From: Mesobacillus sp. AQ2
Lineage (GTDB): Bacteria > Bacillota > Bacilli > Bacillales > Cytobacillaceae
NCBI RefSeq assembly: GCF_030122805.1
Contig: NZ_CP126080.1
Coordinates: forward strand, 749,001 to 813,000
DNA length: 64,000 nt
Reading direction: 5' to 3'
Numbering within the stretch: position 1 is the first letter of the stretch; each line of letters opens with the position of its first letter. The notes beneath the pieces are model-generated. The model was given only the letters and a program-made list of their open reading frames with translations. It had not been told where the DNA came from and did not search any database. The position numbers were made by a program, and so were the translations under genes. Below are positions 24,721-34,114 of this stretch, piece after piece.

Positions 24721-25090
24721 GCTATATTAATTAGAAAGTCGCTATAAAAATGAAAAACTCGCTATATTAAACAGAAAGTCGCTATAAAAATGAAAAACTC
24801 GCTATATTAAACAGAAAGTCGCTATAAAAATGAAAAACTCGCTATATTAATCAGAAAGTCGCTATAAAAATGAAAAACTCGCTATATTAATTAGAAAGTC
24901 GCTATAAAAATGAAAAACTCGCTATATTAATCAGAGAGTCGCTATAAAAATGAAAAACTCGCTATATTAATCAGAAAGTCGCTATATAAATGAAAAACTC
25001 GCTATATTAATCAGAAAGTCGCTATAAAAATGGAAAACTCGCTATATTAATCAGAAAGTCGCTATATAAATGAAAAAGTCGTTATAAAAG
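24721..25090 (+). repeat. tandem repeat array 3, nine 40-bp units (18 half-units of 20 bp)
   Basis: Nine near-identical 40-base units, each made of two 20-base halves that both begin CGCTATA: CGCTATATTAATCAGAAAGT and CGCTATAAAAATGAAAAACT. Changes between units are few (AAACAG/TTAGAA, one GAGAG, TATAAA for AAAAA). Highly AT-rich and purine-biased on the + strand. Stop codons occur in the repeat, and no long frame crosses it. Confidence 0.93.
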
Positions 25091-25147
25091 AGTAAAGGCA
25101 ATTACTTTTACTTGTTTCCGAACCGCAAAAATGAGGATGTGTACGTT

Positions 25148-25549
25148 ATGACGTGTCATTATTTCATCGCAACAATGAAACCGATAGAAAAATTCCACAT
25201 GGAGTGCAATGATTACCCATTTTTAAGCGGGGAGGACTATAAAAAGGAACTGCCGCTCTCCCTTCCTTATGTTTATGAATATGGAGGGGAAGACATGGAG
25301 TTTCTAAATTTCCTCGATGGCTTCATGGAGTACGGTGATGTAGTGGAGCACTATATTTATGAAGAAGGAAAATGGGGAAGGGCATTGTCTTCCAACCATC
25401 CAGAAGAAGCTAGGACCATCAATCTTTATCAAAAAACCTATATGGACCAATATGGAGAATATCAGCTGAATGAGAAGTCCTGGAAGGAAGAGCTCGCCAG
25501 AAAGACGATTGCTTCAAAGCGGAGTATTACGACCTTTGTAAAATATTAG
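25148..25549 (+). CDS. hypothetical acidic cytoplasmic protein
   Basis: A 133-residue soluble protein, rich in Tyr, Glu and Lys, without signal peptide or TM segment. I do not recognise the family. Visible features are MTCHYFIATMKPIEKFHM at the start, the YEYGGEDMEFLNFLDGFMEY stretch, and a charged C-terminal helix. ATG 25148 has GAGGATG about 10 bases upstream; the frame opens at 25112. It lies between array 3 and a terminator, so it is a lone gene. Possibly a small regulatory or immunity-like protein; that is a guess. Confidence 0.65.
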   Translation: MTCHYFIATMKPIEKFHMECNDYPFLSGEDYKKELPLSLPYVYEYGGEDMEFLNFLDGFMEYGDVVEHYIYEEGKWGRALSSNHPEEARTINLYQKTYMDQYGEYQLNEKSWKEELARKTIASKRSITTFVKY

Positions 25550-25598
25550 CCACCCCCGAGAAGGAACAGATTACAATTTAAGAAAGCTCCAGGAGAAG

Positions 25599-25622
25599 GC
25601 CTTTGATTTAAAGGCTTTTTTT
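25599..25622 (+). terminator. terminator of the hypothetical gene
   Basis: Short hairpin GCCTTT-GATTT-AAAGGC followed by seven T. Confidence 0.75.
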
Positions 25623-25680
25623 GGCGGAAAAATCATTTGTAAACATATACCAGTGTAACCATAGTCAGGGAGTGTCGATA

Positions 25681-25702
25681 TATATACAAGGACATGTATA
25701 TA
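25681..25702. promoter_or_regulatory. inverted repeat before the GGDEF-EAL gene
   Basis: TATATACA-AGGACA-TGTATATA (8-6-8, perfect arms), about 32 bases before the start codon, within the likely promoter. An operator for a dimeric repressor is plausible; no candidate regulator is adjacent. Confidence 0.45.
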
Positions 25703-25733
25703 CTTCTGATTTTTATAAGGGACGGTGATTTTC

Positions 25734-27917
25734 ATGCAGCCAGATATAAATAACAGCTCTTTTTTTGATGTGTACCAATCATTATTCAATTTTAACCATG
25801 ATGGCTGCTATGCCCTTGATAAGGATGGAAATTTTATTTTATTCAATAAAGCGGCCATAGAAATCACCGGATACCCGCTGGATGAAGCACTGGGAATGAA
25901 CTTCGTTTCGATTGTCCACGAGGATTTCCTTGAGGAGACAATCGGGCATTTTAAGCGTGTAGTCAATGGTGAGCGTGAGAGGTTTGAAACGGTTATCAAA
26001 AGAAAAGAAACTGGAGAGCAAGTGAATTTGCTGCTGACAGTTGTGCCAATCAAGGTTGGCGATGAGATCCTCGGTGTGGTGGGGTGTGCCCAGGATATTT
26101 CGGTAAATAAGAGGCTTGAGGCGATGTTGAGCGGGAAGAACCGCATCCTGAAAATGATGGCGAAAGGAGCTTCTTTTCAGGAAGTGCTGGATGAGATTGT
26201 CTTTTTCGTCGAAAGTTTCACGAGCAGTGCACACTGTTCCATCTTAATTGCTGACCAGGAAGGGAAGCGGCTGATGCATGGTTCGTCCCCTAACTTGCCC
26301 CCGGCATATCATTCAGCCGTAGATGGATTGCCAATTGGCGAATATGCTGGCTCCTGCGGAAGGGCCGCCTTTATCAAGGAATCCGTGGTGGTCACCGATA
26401 CAGAGGCCGATCCATTATGGGAGGACTATCGCGACATAGCGCTTTCTTATCATTTAAAAGCATGCTGGTCCTCGCCAGTTTTCGACGATGACCATAAGGT
26501 GATTGGTACGTTAAATATTTATTACTGTCGTGTGAGTTCTCCTCTGGAAAATGACAGGGAGATTATTGAGCAAGCGACGAATCTCACCAGTCTGGTCATC
26601 CAGCATTATGAGGCCAAAAAGAAAATAGATTTTATGGCCTATCATGACGCCCTTACGAGTTTGCCTAACCGCCGGCTTTTTGATGAAAGAGCCCAGAAGG
26701 CGATTGCCGAGACAAAGGTGGAAGATGGGGAAAAACTATGCCTAATGTTCCTTGACCTCGATCGTTTCAAGTTTGTGAATGATTCCCTCGGCCATTCGAT
26801 AGGTGACAGGCTACTGGTTGAAGTCTCGGATAAATTTAAGCAGATTCTTGACAAGGGTACCTTGTTCTCAAGACAGGGGGGCGATGAGTTCACCATTTTG
26901 CTGGAGCATACAACCAAAGAACAAGCTCAAGACATGGCACGTGTCATCCTTGAAACGTTAGAGGAGCCCATTGTCATAGACGGCACGGATATTTTTATCT
27001 CAACAAGTATAGGCATGAGTTTTTATCCGGAAGATGGCGAGGATGCAGAAATGCTGCTCCGAAAAGCAGATGTGGCCATGTACCAGGCTAAGAAGCAAGG
27101 GCGCAATAACTTCCAGGCTTATGACGTGATGCTGGATGCAAGAGCATATGAGGAAATGCAAATCGAAAATGATCTCCGTAAAGCGCTTGAGCGGGATGAA
27201 TTCGTCCTCCATTATCAGCCAATTGTGAATTTGTGCAAACACGAGATTAAAGGTGCGGAAGCGCTCATTCGCTGGGAAAATGAAAGGATCGGCATGGTAC
27301 CGCCAGACCAGTTCATCCCGATTGCCGAGGAAACGGGCCTGATCATTCCGATTGGTGAGTGGGTGCTTAAAACGGCCTTAGTGCAGCTGAAGAAATGGCA
27401 TGCGAATGGAATGAAGGATCTGACCATGTCAGTGAACTTATCCATCAGGCAATTTTACCAGCCAAACTTAATTTCGATGATCAGGGAAGCCCTTGGTCTA
27501 GCTGGAGTCGAGCCGCATTTCCTTACGATTGAAATCACGGAAAGCATGACTATGGACGTGGAAAAAGCGAGCGTCATCCTGCGAGAACTGAAGAAGCTAG
27601 GTGTCAGTATTTCAATCGACGATTTCGGGACAGGTTACAGCTCGCTCAGCTATCTGAAAAGGTTCACGATTGACCACCTTAAAATTGACCGCAGCTTTGT
27701 CAGGGATATCGCGGAAAATAAAAGCGATGAAAACATCGCTACCACCATTATCCTGATGGCCCATAATCTTGGAATATCCGTCATCGCGGAAGGTGTTGAA
27801 ACAGAGAGCCAGCTGAATCTGCTCAAACGGCATCGATGCAATGAAGCACAAGGATATCATTTCAGCAGGCCTGTGCCGGCAGAAGAGTTTACTAGAATAA
27901 AAGTTCCTTCTTTGTAA
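25734..27917 (+). CDS. PAS-GAF-GGDEF-EAL cyclic-di-GMP protein
   Basis: A 727-residue cytoplasmic signalling protein with four domains: PAS (about 10-120), GAF (about 140-285), GGDEF (about 300-460), EAL (about 480-725). GGDEF is intact (QGGDEFTIL). The EAL residues are present: GAEALIRWE, SVNLSIRQF, IEITES, DDFGTGYSSLSYLKR, DHLKIDRSFV, EGVETESQ, AQGYHFSRP. Thus both synthase and phosphodiesterase activity for c-di-GMP are possible. I see no RxxD inhibitory site five residues before GGDEF. No TM segment. Start ATG 25734; the 25725 GTG is an alternative. A terminator follows. Confidence 0.93.
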   Translation: MQPDINNSSFFDVYQSLFNFNHDGCYALDKDGNFILFNKAAIEITGYPLDEALGMNFVSIVHEDFLEETIGHFKRVVNGERERFETVIKRKETGEQVNLLLTVVPIKVGDEILGVVGCAQDISVNKRLEAMLSGKNRILKMMAKGASFQEVLDEIVFFVESFTSSAHCSILIADQEGKRLMHGSSPNLPPAYHSAVDGLPIGEYAGSCGRAAFIKESVVVTDTEADPLWEDYRDIALSYHLKACWSSPVFDDDHKVIGTLNIYYCRVSSPLENDREIIEQATNLTSLVIQHYEAKKKIDFMAYHDALTSLPNRRLFDERAQKAIAETKVEDGEKLCLMFLDLDRFKFVNDSLGHSIGDRLLVEVSDKFKQILDKGTLFSRQGGDEFTILLEHTTKEQAQDMARVILETLEEPIVIDGTDIFISTSIGMSFYPEDGEDAEMLLRKADVAMYQAKKQGRNNFQAYDVMLDARAYEEMQIENDLRKALERDEFVLHYQPIVNLCKHEIKGAEALIRWENERIGMVPPDQFIPIAEETGLIIPIGEWVLKTALVQLKKWHANGMKDLTMSVNLSIRQFYQPNLISMIREALGLAGVEPHFLTIEITESMTMDVEKASVILRELKKLGVSISIDDFGTGYSSLSYLKRFTIDHLKIDRSFVRDIAENKSDENIATTIILMAHNLGISVIAEGVETESQLNLLKRHRCNEAQGYHFSRPVPAEEFTRIKVPSL

Positions 27918-27942
27918 GGTCAAAGCATGTGGGGGAATTCGA

Positions 27943-27984
27943 AACCGAGTAAGAAACCGTCAAGGTTTTATACTCGGTTTTTCT
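27943..27984 (+). terminator. terminator of the GGDEF-EAL gene
   Basis: Stem AAACCGAGTA / TACTCGGTTT followed by TTTC. The rest of the gap to 28196 shows no further structure I can name. Confidence 0.8.
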
Positions 27985-28195
27985 ATGTAAAATCCCTAGT
28001 CATTATATTGAATGCAATTAGTTTTGCGAAAACATAAATGAGAATTCGTGTTTTCTCGTAAACATAGCCATTCTTTCCCACATCATCTGTCGATCTCCTC
28101 TCAATGTTCGCCAATAGTACCTTGAAAATAGCTAAGTGACAGGGCTTTTGGTATATTGATAGAAGTATAGAATTCGAGCGAAGGCGGGGGAGAAG

Positions 28196-30976
28196 ATGGG
28201 CTTTAAAAAGAAGCAATATGTCGGCTTGGGGCTGACGGTGTTATTCTTGTTCATCTTGTTATTTACAATTTTGGCGATGATGAATTCAATCAGGGGAAAC
28301 CTGCTTGAGATCGTAGAAGATCGCTATGCAAAAGTGAGCACGGTTATGGAGATCAGGAAGGAGCTTTATCAGCGGGACCGTAACCTTGTTGAGTTAATCA
28401 CGGAGTACGGGGAAGAAGAAGGGTCGACAATAGAGGAAACCAATGCTTCCCTCGACCAGATGGATATTGGCAAGGCGCTGTTGGAGCTGGAAACGATCCT
28501 GAATCGGAAAACATCAAAAGTACTGGTGGTTGAAGTCCAGGACGCCTATCGGGAATATGCGGTCATGGAAAATAAAATCAACGGCCTGATCGCGAATGGA
28601 GCGAGCCAGTCTGAAGTCCGCGGCCTCTATCAGAGTGAGATGGCGACCAGGGATGTATTATTTGAAAAAATCGAGGAGTTTAAAGATTATCAGGAAGAAT
28701 TGATGAACAGCGCCATGAAGGAGGCAACCGGGACTTATGATAATCTGGTCACAGGTTTGGTTGGGATGGTCATCCTGGCCATCATCCTGATAACTGGCGT
28801 GATGCTCTGGGTCATCCGGGATACGGTCGGCACGGTCCATTCCTTTACGGAGTCGATCAAGAAGGTCAATTATGATGACTTATCCTCGATTCCTCGGATG
28901 GACGATGGCATAAAGGGTGAGTTTGGCGAGATTGCCCGAGCCTATAATTCGATGGCCGTTTCCATCGAAAAGCTCACTGAGAAGGAAAAGGAATATAATG
29001 AAGAAATGCAAGAACAGAACTGGATCCAATCTAACTCCGTGGAGGTGGTGAAGCTTTATGGCAGAGAAGTGACCGTTTCTTCCCTGGCAGAAAACTTCAT
29101 GAAAAAGCTGACACCTATAATGGACGGAAACCTAGGAGTTTTTTATCTTAAAGACGAATCTGCTGGAAAGCCGTATTTTAAAAAGATTGCATCCTTTGCT
29201 GATGAAGCTGGGCGTGACGGCTTTGTAGCAGGTGAAGGGATGATTGGCCAATGTGCTGAGGAAAAACGCACGGTTGTGATGAATGACATTCCTGCCGACT
29301 ACAGGACAATTTCTACGGGGCTTGGTGATGCAGCGCCGAAGAGCATCGTCATGGCTCCAGTCATGCTGAAGGATGAAGTGGTTGCAGTGGTGGAAGTTGC
29401 GAGCTTGTCCAGGTTCACTCCAGCCAGCCTGAAGCTTCTTGAAAATGTCCTTGAAACCCTGGGAATCGGACTTGCCAATATCATTGGCCGAATGGAAGTG
29501 GAGCGTTTATTGCTAGAGTCGCAGGCCCAGACGGAAGAGCTGCAGGCCCAATCCGAGGAACTGCAATCCCAATCTGAGGAACTGCAGGCACAGTCAGAAG
29601 AATTGCAAATGCAGACTGAGGAGCTGCGGATGATGAATGAGCAGCTGGAGGAACGTACACGCGACGCTGAGCTGAAATCCGAAGAACTGCAGGCGGCGAA
29701 GGAAGATTTGGAACAGAAGGCAAGAGAGCTTGAACAAAGCTCGACCTATAAATCGGAGTTCCTGGCGAATATGTCCCATGAATTGCGAACGCCATTAAAC
29801 AGTATCCTTCTTCTTTCCGAGATGCTGCTTGATGATGAAGAGAACGGTCTTTCCGATGAGCAAAAAGAATTCTCAAAGGTCATACATTCGTCCGGACAGG
29901 ATTTGCTGAATTTGATCAATGACATCCTGGACTTGTCCAAGGTAGAAGCCGGTAAGCTGGAAGTGAGCTTCGAAGAGGTGTTCCTTGATGAGTTTACCGA
30001 ACGAATGGAGCGCCAATTTGCCCAGGCTGCAAAGAATAAAAAGATCGATTTTACCGTTGAAAAGGCGGACGATGTAACGCCAATCATCTATACAGATGAA
30101 CAAAGATTGCAGCAGATTTTGAAAAATCTTCTGTCCAATGCCTTCAAGTTTACCGAAAAAGGCTCTGTCTCCGTCAAAATCGAGAAAGCGTATGGGAAGG
30201 AAACGATTGGATGTCCTCTAAAAGGGCAGTCTGATACGTGGGTGAAATTCTCGGTGACGGATTCGGGGATTGGCATTCCGAAAGATAAGCAAAGGATGAT
30301 TTTTGAAGCGTTCCAGCAGGTAGACGGCGCGACCATGAGGAAGTACGGCGGCACCGGGCTCGGCCTGTCGATTTCCAGAGAGTTCGCCATGCTTCTTGGC
30401 GGAGTCTGCAAGGTGGAAAGCAAGGAAGGCGAGGGCAGCACATTCACACTCATCATCCCTAACCTGCCGGACGGCTATCCTTCCCTTGGCGGTTTTGAAG
30501 TGAACGATCAGGTGGCAGCATCCTTGGAGAGAACGGCAGCACCTGAGCCGCTTTTACCAGATCCGCCGCAAGCGGAAGAAGAAATCATTGTTGGAGAAAC
30601 AACCGTCCTGACTGGTAAAACGGTTGTGATTGCGGACGATGACCACCGCAATATTTTCACCTTGAAGAATGTCCTGCAAAAAGAGGGCATGAAGGTGGTT
30701 ACGGCTGACAATGGGGAAGACTGTCTTGAAAAGATGAAGGAAATCGATGCGGATATCGTCCTGATGGATATCATGATGCCGGTCATGGATGGATATGAAG
30801 CCATCAGGCAAATCCGCAGGAACGAAAATAACAAGGAGCTTCCGATCATCGCACTGACAGCAAAGGCAATGAAGGGCGACCGTGAAAAATGCCTTGATGC
30901 AGGAGCGAATGATTACATCAGCAAACCGATGAAGCTGGACCAGCTGTTGTCAGCCATGCGCGTTTGGCTGTCATAG
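28196..30976 (+). CDS. rsbK: hybrid histidine kinase, RsbK-like general-stress sensor
   Basis: A 926-residue membrane kinase. Order: TM1 (about 10-32), extracellular helical CHASE3-like region (33-180), TM2 (about 183-206), HAMP (207-260), GAF (285-430), heptad coiled coil with five EELQ-type repeats (442-477), HisKA with His528 in NMSHELRTP, HATPase (NLLSNAFKFTEKG, GTGLGLSISREF), C-terminal receiver with Asp858 in LMDIMMPVMDG. This matches RsbK of the B. cereus group, which activates sigma-B through RsbY. A CheR-type methyltransferase gene (RsbM-like) follows in the same direction and a REC-PP2C gene (RsbY-like) lies nearby. Ribosome-binding site GGGGGAG before ATG. Confidence 0.82.
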   Translation: MGFKKKQYVGLGLTVLFLFILLFTILAMMNSIRGNLLEIVEDRYAKVSTVMEIRKELYQRDRNLVELITEYGEEEGSTIEETNASLDQMDIGKALLELETILNRKTSKVLVVEVQDAYREYAVMENKINGLIANGASQSEVRGLYQSEMATRDVLFEKIEEFKDYQEELMNSAMKEATGTYDNLVTGLVGMVILAIILITGVMLWVIRDTVGTVHSFTESIKKVNYDDLSSIPRMDDGIKGEFGEIARAYNSMAVSIEKLTEKEKEYNEEMQEQNWIQSNSVEVVKLYGREVTVSSLAENFMKKLTPIMDGNLGVFYLKDESAGKPYFKKIASFADEAGRDGFVAGEGMIGQCAEEKRTVVMNDIPADYRTISTGLGDAAPKSIVMAPVMLKDEVVAVVEVASLSRFTPASLKLLENVLETLGIGLANIIGRMEVERLLLESQAQTEELQAQSEELQSQSEELQAQSEELQMQTEELRMMNEQLEERTRDAELKSEELQAAKEDLEQKARELEQSSTYKSEFLANMSHELRTPLNSILLLSEMLLDDEENGLSDEQKEFSKVIHSSGQDLLNLINDILDLSKVEAGKLEVSFEEVFLDEFTERMERQFAQAAKNKKIDFTVEKADDVTPIIYTDEQRLQQILKNLLSNAFKFTEKGSVSVKIEKAYGKETIGCPLKGQSDTWVKFSVTDSGIGIPKDKQRMIFEAFQQVDGATMRKYGGTGLGLSISREFAMLLGGVCKVESKEGEGSTFTLIIPNLPDGYPSLGGFEVNDQVAASLERTAAPEPLLPDPPQAEEEIIVGETTVLTGKTVVIADDDHRNIFTLKNVLQKEGMKVVTADNGEDCLEKMKEIDADIVLMDIMMPVMDGYEAIRQIRRNENNKELPIIALTAKAMKGDREKCLDAGANDYISKPMKLDQLLSAMRVWLS

Positions 30977-31015
30977 ATGCTGGGAGCGATCAGGATGAAA
31001 GCAGAGGGTTGAAAG

Positions 31016-31822
31016 GTGAAAAACGAAGAATTAGAACTGGAATTGCTTTTGTTGGCGATCTATCGTCTGTCCGGCTATGACTTCAGGAATTATATGCGCT
31101 CTTCGATCATGAGGAGAACGACTGCAAGAATGAATGCTGAAAAATTGTCCAGCATCACAAGCCTGACCGAAAAAATCATCCATAATGAGCGGGTTTTGGA
31201 TGAGATACTCAAGGACTTTTCAATCAATGTCACTGAAATGTTCCGGGATCCTTCTTTTTTCAAAGCATTGCGCGAAGAAGTGGTTCCGCTTTTGAGGGAG
31301 CTGCCGGAGATCCGGATCTGGCATGCTGGCTGTTCGACCGGGGAAGAAGCCTATTCAATGGCGATTTTAATCGAGGAGGAGGGCCTTGCTGATCGGACAA
31401 AAATTTATGCGACAGACATGAACGAAACTGTTCTCGCGAAGGCTGAATCAGGGACAATGCCATTGCATAAAATGCAATCCTATACGAAAAATTACATCAT
31501 GGCTGGAGGGAACAAATCGTTCTCTGAGTATTACGATGCGGACAGCGAATTCGCCCGCCTGAAGCATTCCTTGAAAAAGAACATCGTATTTGCCCAGCAT
31601 AATCTGGTGACCGATGGTTCCTTTAACGAGTTCCATCTCATCATTTGCCGCAATGTCCTGATTTACTTCAATCTGGAGCTGCAGAAGCAGGTATTCCAGC
31701 TTTTTGATGAAAGCCTAAGTCCAAGAGGCTTTCTCGGTCTCGGAACAAAGGAAACCGTCAGGCCGGAACTTGGCTTTTTGGAAGCCTTCAATTCGAAGGA
31801 GAAACTATACCGAAAAAAATAA
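31016..31822 (+). CDS. rsbM: CheR-type methyltransferase, RsbM-like
   Basis: A 268-residue S-adenosylmethionine-dependent glutamate methyltransferase of the CheR family: N-terminal helical domain (about 1-75; YDFRNYMRSSIMRRTTARM), catalytic domain with IWHAGCSTGEEAYSMAILIE (SAM motif), IYATDMNETVL and the LIICRNVLIYFN segment. It starts with GTG 31016, only 39 bases after the kinase stop, so the two are co-transcribed. The kinase here has HAMP and helical regions like a chemoreceptor but no receptor gene follows, so the likely substrate is the kinase itself. In B. cereus, RsbM methylates RsbK and lowers its activity. Confidence 0.82.
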   Translation: MKNEELELELLLLAIYRLSGYDFRNYMRSSIMRRTTARMNAEKLSSITSLTEKIIHNERVLDEILKDFSINVTEMFRDPSFFKALREEVVPLLRELPEIRIWHAGCSTGEEAYSMAILIEEEGLADRTKIYATDMNETVLAKAESGTMPLHKMQSYTKNYIMAGGNKSFSEYYDADSEFARLKHSLKKNIVFAQHNLVTDGSFNEFHLIICRNVLIYFNLELQKQVFQLFDESLSPRGFLGLGTKETVRPELGFLEAFNSKEKLYRKK

Positions 31823-31834
31823 CTAAGCATAAAG

Positions 31835-31865
31835 GCAGTGGATTAAAAAAAGTCCACTGCTTTTT
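31835..31865 (+). terminator. terminator of the rsbK-rsbM operon
   Basis: Perfect stem GCAGTGGA / TCCACTGC followed by TTTTTGTGTTTT, 12 bases after the rsbM stop. Confidence 0.9.
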
Positions 31866-31943
31866 GTGTTTTAATGGGGCTGATTTTAGTAAAATTAAGG
31901 AAAAACCAAATCGTTCTTTTTCATGATTGGGGTGGAGGTCAAA

Positions 31944-32855
31944 ATGGCATCAGGTGTTTATACCGTTCTCTTCGTTGTCAGTATCCTATATTTAGTGCGT
32001 AAAAAGGTTGAGGAGGAGGCTAATTTCCTGCCTAAAATTATCGGATACTTTATCCTGGGTTCATTGAATCTTACTTTAAATGAGGTTTCATTGCCGCTCG
32101 GTTTTTTTGTGTATTTATTGTTCTTTCGCCCAAGAGTGAATATCCGTGCAAAACAGATGGCTGCTTATCTTGGAGTATTCGCTTTTATCCTGACCTTTTG
32201 GATTTTGCCTTTTGCGGATAACCAATTGGTAAGCCTGCCAAAATCCATCGACCGTGAACTTGGCTCCGTGTATGAGATAGATTTCAAACATGAAAATGAG
32301 CGGATTATTCATGAGATAGGACTAGATGAGAAGAATTGGAGACTTGAGGATTTTGAAGTAGAATATGGCAAGGATAGCAGAATAATAAATTTACGATGGC
32401 AGCTCGCAATACAAAATGACAGCCATTTTGACCTCTATAAAATTCAATATGATACTGACAAGAGCAGGTATCAAGTTAGGCATAGTGAGGCCGATTCATG
32501 GCTTCAATATGATCGGTTGGTTGTGGCCTGGCGCTTCTTTGAAATTCTGGATGGATTAAATATAAAAGAAATTACTGATGCGAAGGGAAGCTATTCATCC
32601 TATATTATCCGAAGTTCAGGGGATCGGGAGGGTTATGCGACAGAAGACCTTGCTAACATGACTGTTTTGGAAGGGGAAATACAAGAATTAGAGGATGAAG
32701 AGCTTCCGGTCGAGGGATATTCCATATCAAGCTTTGCGTTGGAGAAAACCGGCGAAGAGAGAGATGAACAAGGGATTATCACTCATGAAAGCTTTCAAAG
32801 TGTCGACTCGGCCGTTTTTTTATTTGACGTCTCGGAAATAGAAGATGATTACTAG
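31944..32855 (+). CDS. membrane-anchored hypothetical protein
   Basis: A 303-residue protein with three hydrophobic segments in the first 95 residues (VYTVLFVVSILYLV, IIGYFILGSLNLTLNEVSLP, LGVFAFILTFWILPF) and a large hydrophilic, acidic C-terminal domain rich in Asp/Glu. ATG 31944 follows GGAGGTCAAA; an upstream ATG at 31923 lacks a site. I recognise no family. It is flanked by terminators on both sides and lies within the RsbKMY cluster, which could be chance. Confidence 0.72.
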   Translation: MASGVYTVLFVVSILYLVRKKVEEEANFLPKIIGYFILGSLNLTLNEVSLPLGFFVYLLFFRPRVNIRAKQMAAYLGVFAFILTFWILPFADNQLVSLPKSIDRELGSVYEIDFKHENERIIHEIGLDEKNWRLEDFEVEYGKDSRIINLRWQLAIQNDSHFDLYKIQYDTDKSRYQVRHSEADSWLQYDRLVVAWRFFEILDGLNIKEITDAKGSYSSYIIRSSGDREGYATEDLANMTVLEGEIQELEDEELPVEGYSISSFALEKTGEERDEQGIITHESFQSVDSAVFLFDVSEIEDDY

Positions 32856-32895
32856 AGAGAATTACATTGGTTTGTGCAAAATGAAATTGGAGAAA

Positions 32896-32924
32896 GCAGC
32901 GTGGAAAATTCACGCTGCTTTTTT
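32896..32924. terminator. terminator between membrane protein and rsbY-like genes
   Basis: Stem GCAGCGTG / CACGCTGC followed by six T on the + strand; it separates convergent genes. Confidence 0.88.
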
Positions 32925-32934
32925 ATCTCTTCTA

Positions 32935-34077
32935 TTATCTCGCCTGAATCAGCACGGTGCACATATCATCTGATCCAGCTTCCTTCTGTTCCGGTGTCAG
33001 AATCAGATCAAGAGGTTCTTTGTTCCTTGCCTCATCCATAAGCTTCATGGTGATGTTTTTCAGGAACTCTGTGCCTGCTTGCTCGTATTTGTCGATGGCT
33101 TCATGGACGCCATCTGTACAGATGAGAAGCTGCAGGGAATCAGAGTAGAAGATGGTCGTCTTGTTTGTATGTATATCAGGGAAAAATCCGACCGCACATG
33201 TATTGCTCTTCAGTTCCTCGATATGGTTCCCATCGATCATCGCGTGCGCTGTTGGATGGCCAGCATTGATGTACTCAATTTTACGCTGCTCGGTATCGAG
33301 CGTCAGGTAAATCGCAGTAAAATAATAAGGGATTTTTTGATTATGTAGGTTTAAGGAGTTCATCCATTTGTTCAGTTCACCAATCACATACTCGGGGTCG
33401 GGATTCGAGCGGATTGCATCGCGGAGCACAGATGAGATGAACATGCATACGAGTGAAGAGGATATTCCGTGTCCCATCATATCCAGCTGGATGACAGCAT
33501 ATCGATGTTCGTCGATTCTGTGCCAGTAATAAAGATCTCCGGCCAGCTTGTACGCCGGCAAATAGGAGGCTTTTATCAGAAGGTTATCCTCATCGACAGG
33601 CTCGCTGAGCAGACTGGTCTGGACCTGCATCGAAAGTTCAAGCTCGTTGACAATTTTCTCTTCCTGCTTTTTGTGCCAATCTTTTTCATATTTCAACCTT
33701 AGTGCGACCCTGATTCGGGCCAGCAGTTCTGTTTTCTTGATTGGCTTCATTAGATAATCCATTCCGCCGGCATCCAACGCCTCCACAACCTTGTCCGTGT
33801 CTTCAAGGGCGGTGACGAAAATAACCGGAATATCCTTTAAATGGGGATTCTCCTGAAGGCGCCGGCATGCTTCGATTCCATCCACTTCAGGCATCATGAT
33901 ATCCATGAGGATCACATTCACCTGTTCAGCGATGATATAAGGATGATCCGATTCAAGATAGCCGAATAAATCATGAGCCGACGTGAACGAAAGATGATCT
34001 TTGTAACCGGCCCGGTTCAATAACTTTTCAATGACAAATAAATTCGCTTCATTATCATCGACGATCAGAATACTCAT
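32935..34077 (-). CDS. rsbY: response regulator-PP2C phosphatase, RsbY-like
   Basis: A 380-residue protein: N-terminal receiver (about 1-125) with the phospho-acceptor Asp59 in ILMDIMMPEVDG and Lys in YLMKPIKK; coiled linker; C-terminal SpoIIE/PP2C phosphatase (about 175-380) with AGDLYYWHRIDEHRYAVIQ, DMMGHGISSSL and DDMCTVLIQ (metal-binding Asp). This REC-PP2C order is that of RsbY of the B. cereus group, which dephosphorylates RsbV to free sigma-B after phosphorylation by RsbK. No rsbV, rsbW or sigB is in the window. A sigma-B-like promoter precedes it. Confidence 0.85.
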   Translation of the reverse strand: MSILIVDDNEANLFVIEKLLNRAGYKDHLSFTSAHDLFGYLESDHPYIIAEQVNVILMDIMMPEVDGIEACRRLQENPHLKDIPVIFVTALEDTDKVVEALDAGGMDYLMKPIKKTELLARIRVALRLKYEKDWHKKQEEKIVNELELSMQVQTSLLSEPVDEDNLLIKASYLPAYKLAGDLYYWHRIDEHRYAVIQLDMMGHGISSSLVCMFISSVLRDAIRSNPDPEYVIGELNKWMNSLNLHNQKIPYYFTAIYLTLDTEQRKIEYINAGHPTAHAMIDGNHIEELKSNTCAVGFFPDIHTNKTTIFYSDSLQLLICTDGVHEAIDKYEQAGTEFLKNITMKLMDEARNKEPLDLILTPEQKEAGSDDMCTVLIQAR

Positions 34078-34114
34078 ATGTAATCCCTCTCCAAAACAAA
34101 TTCAACATACTTAT

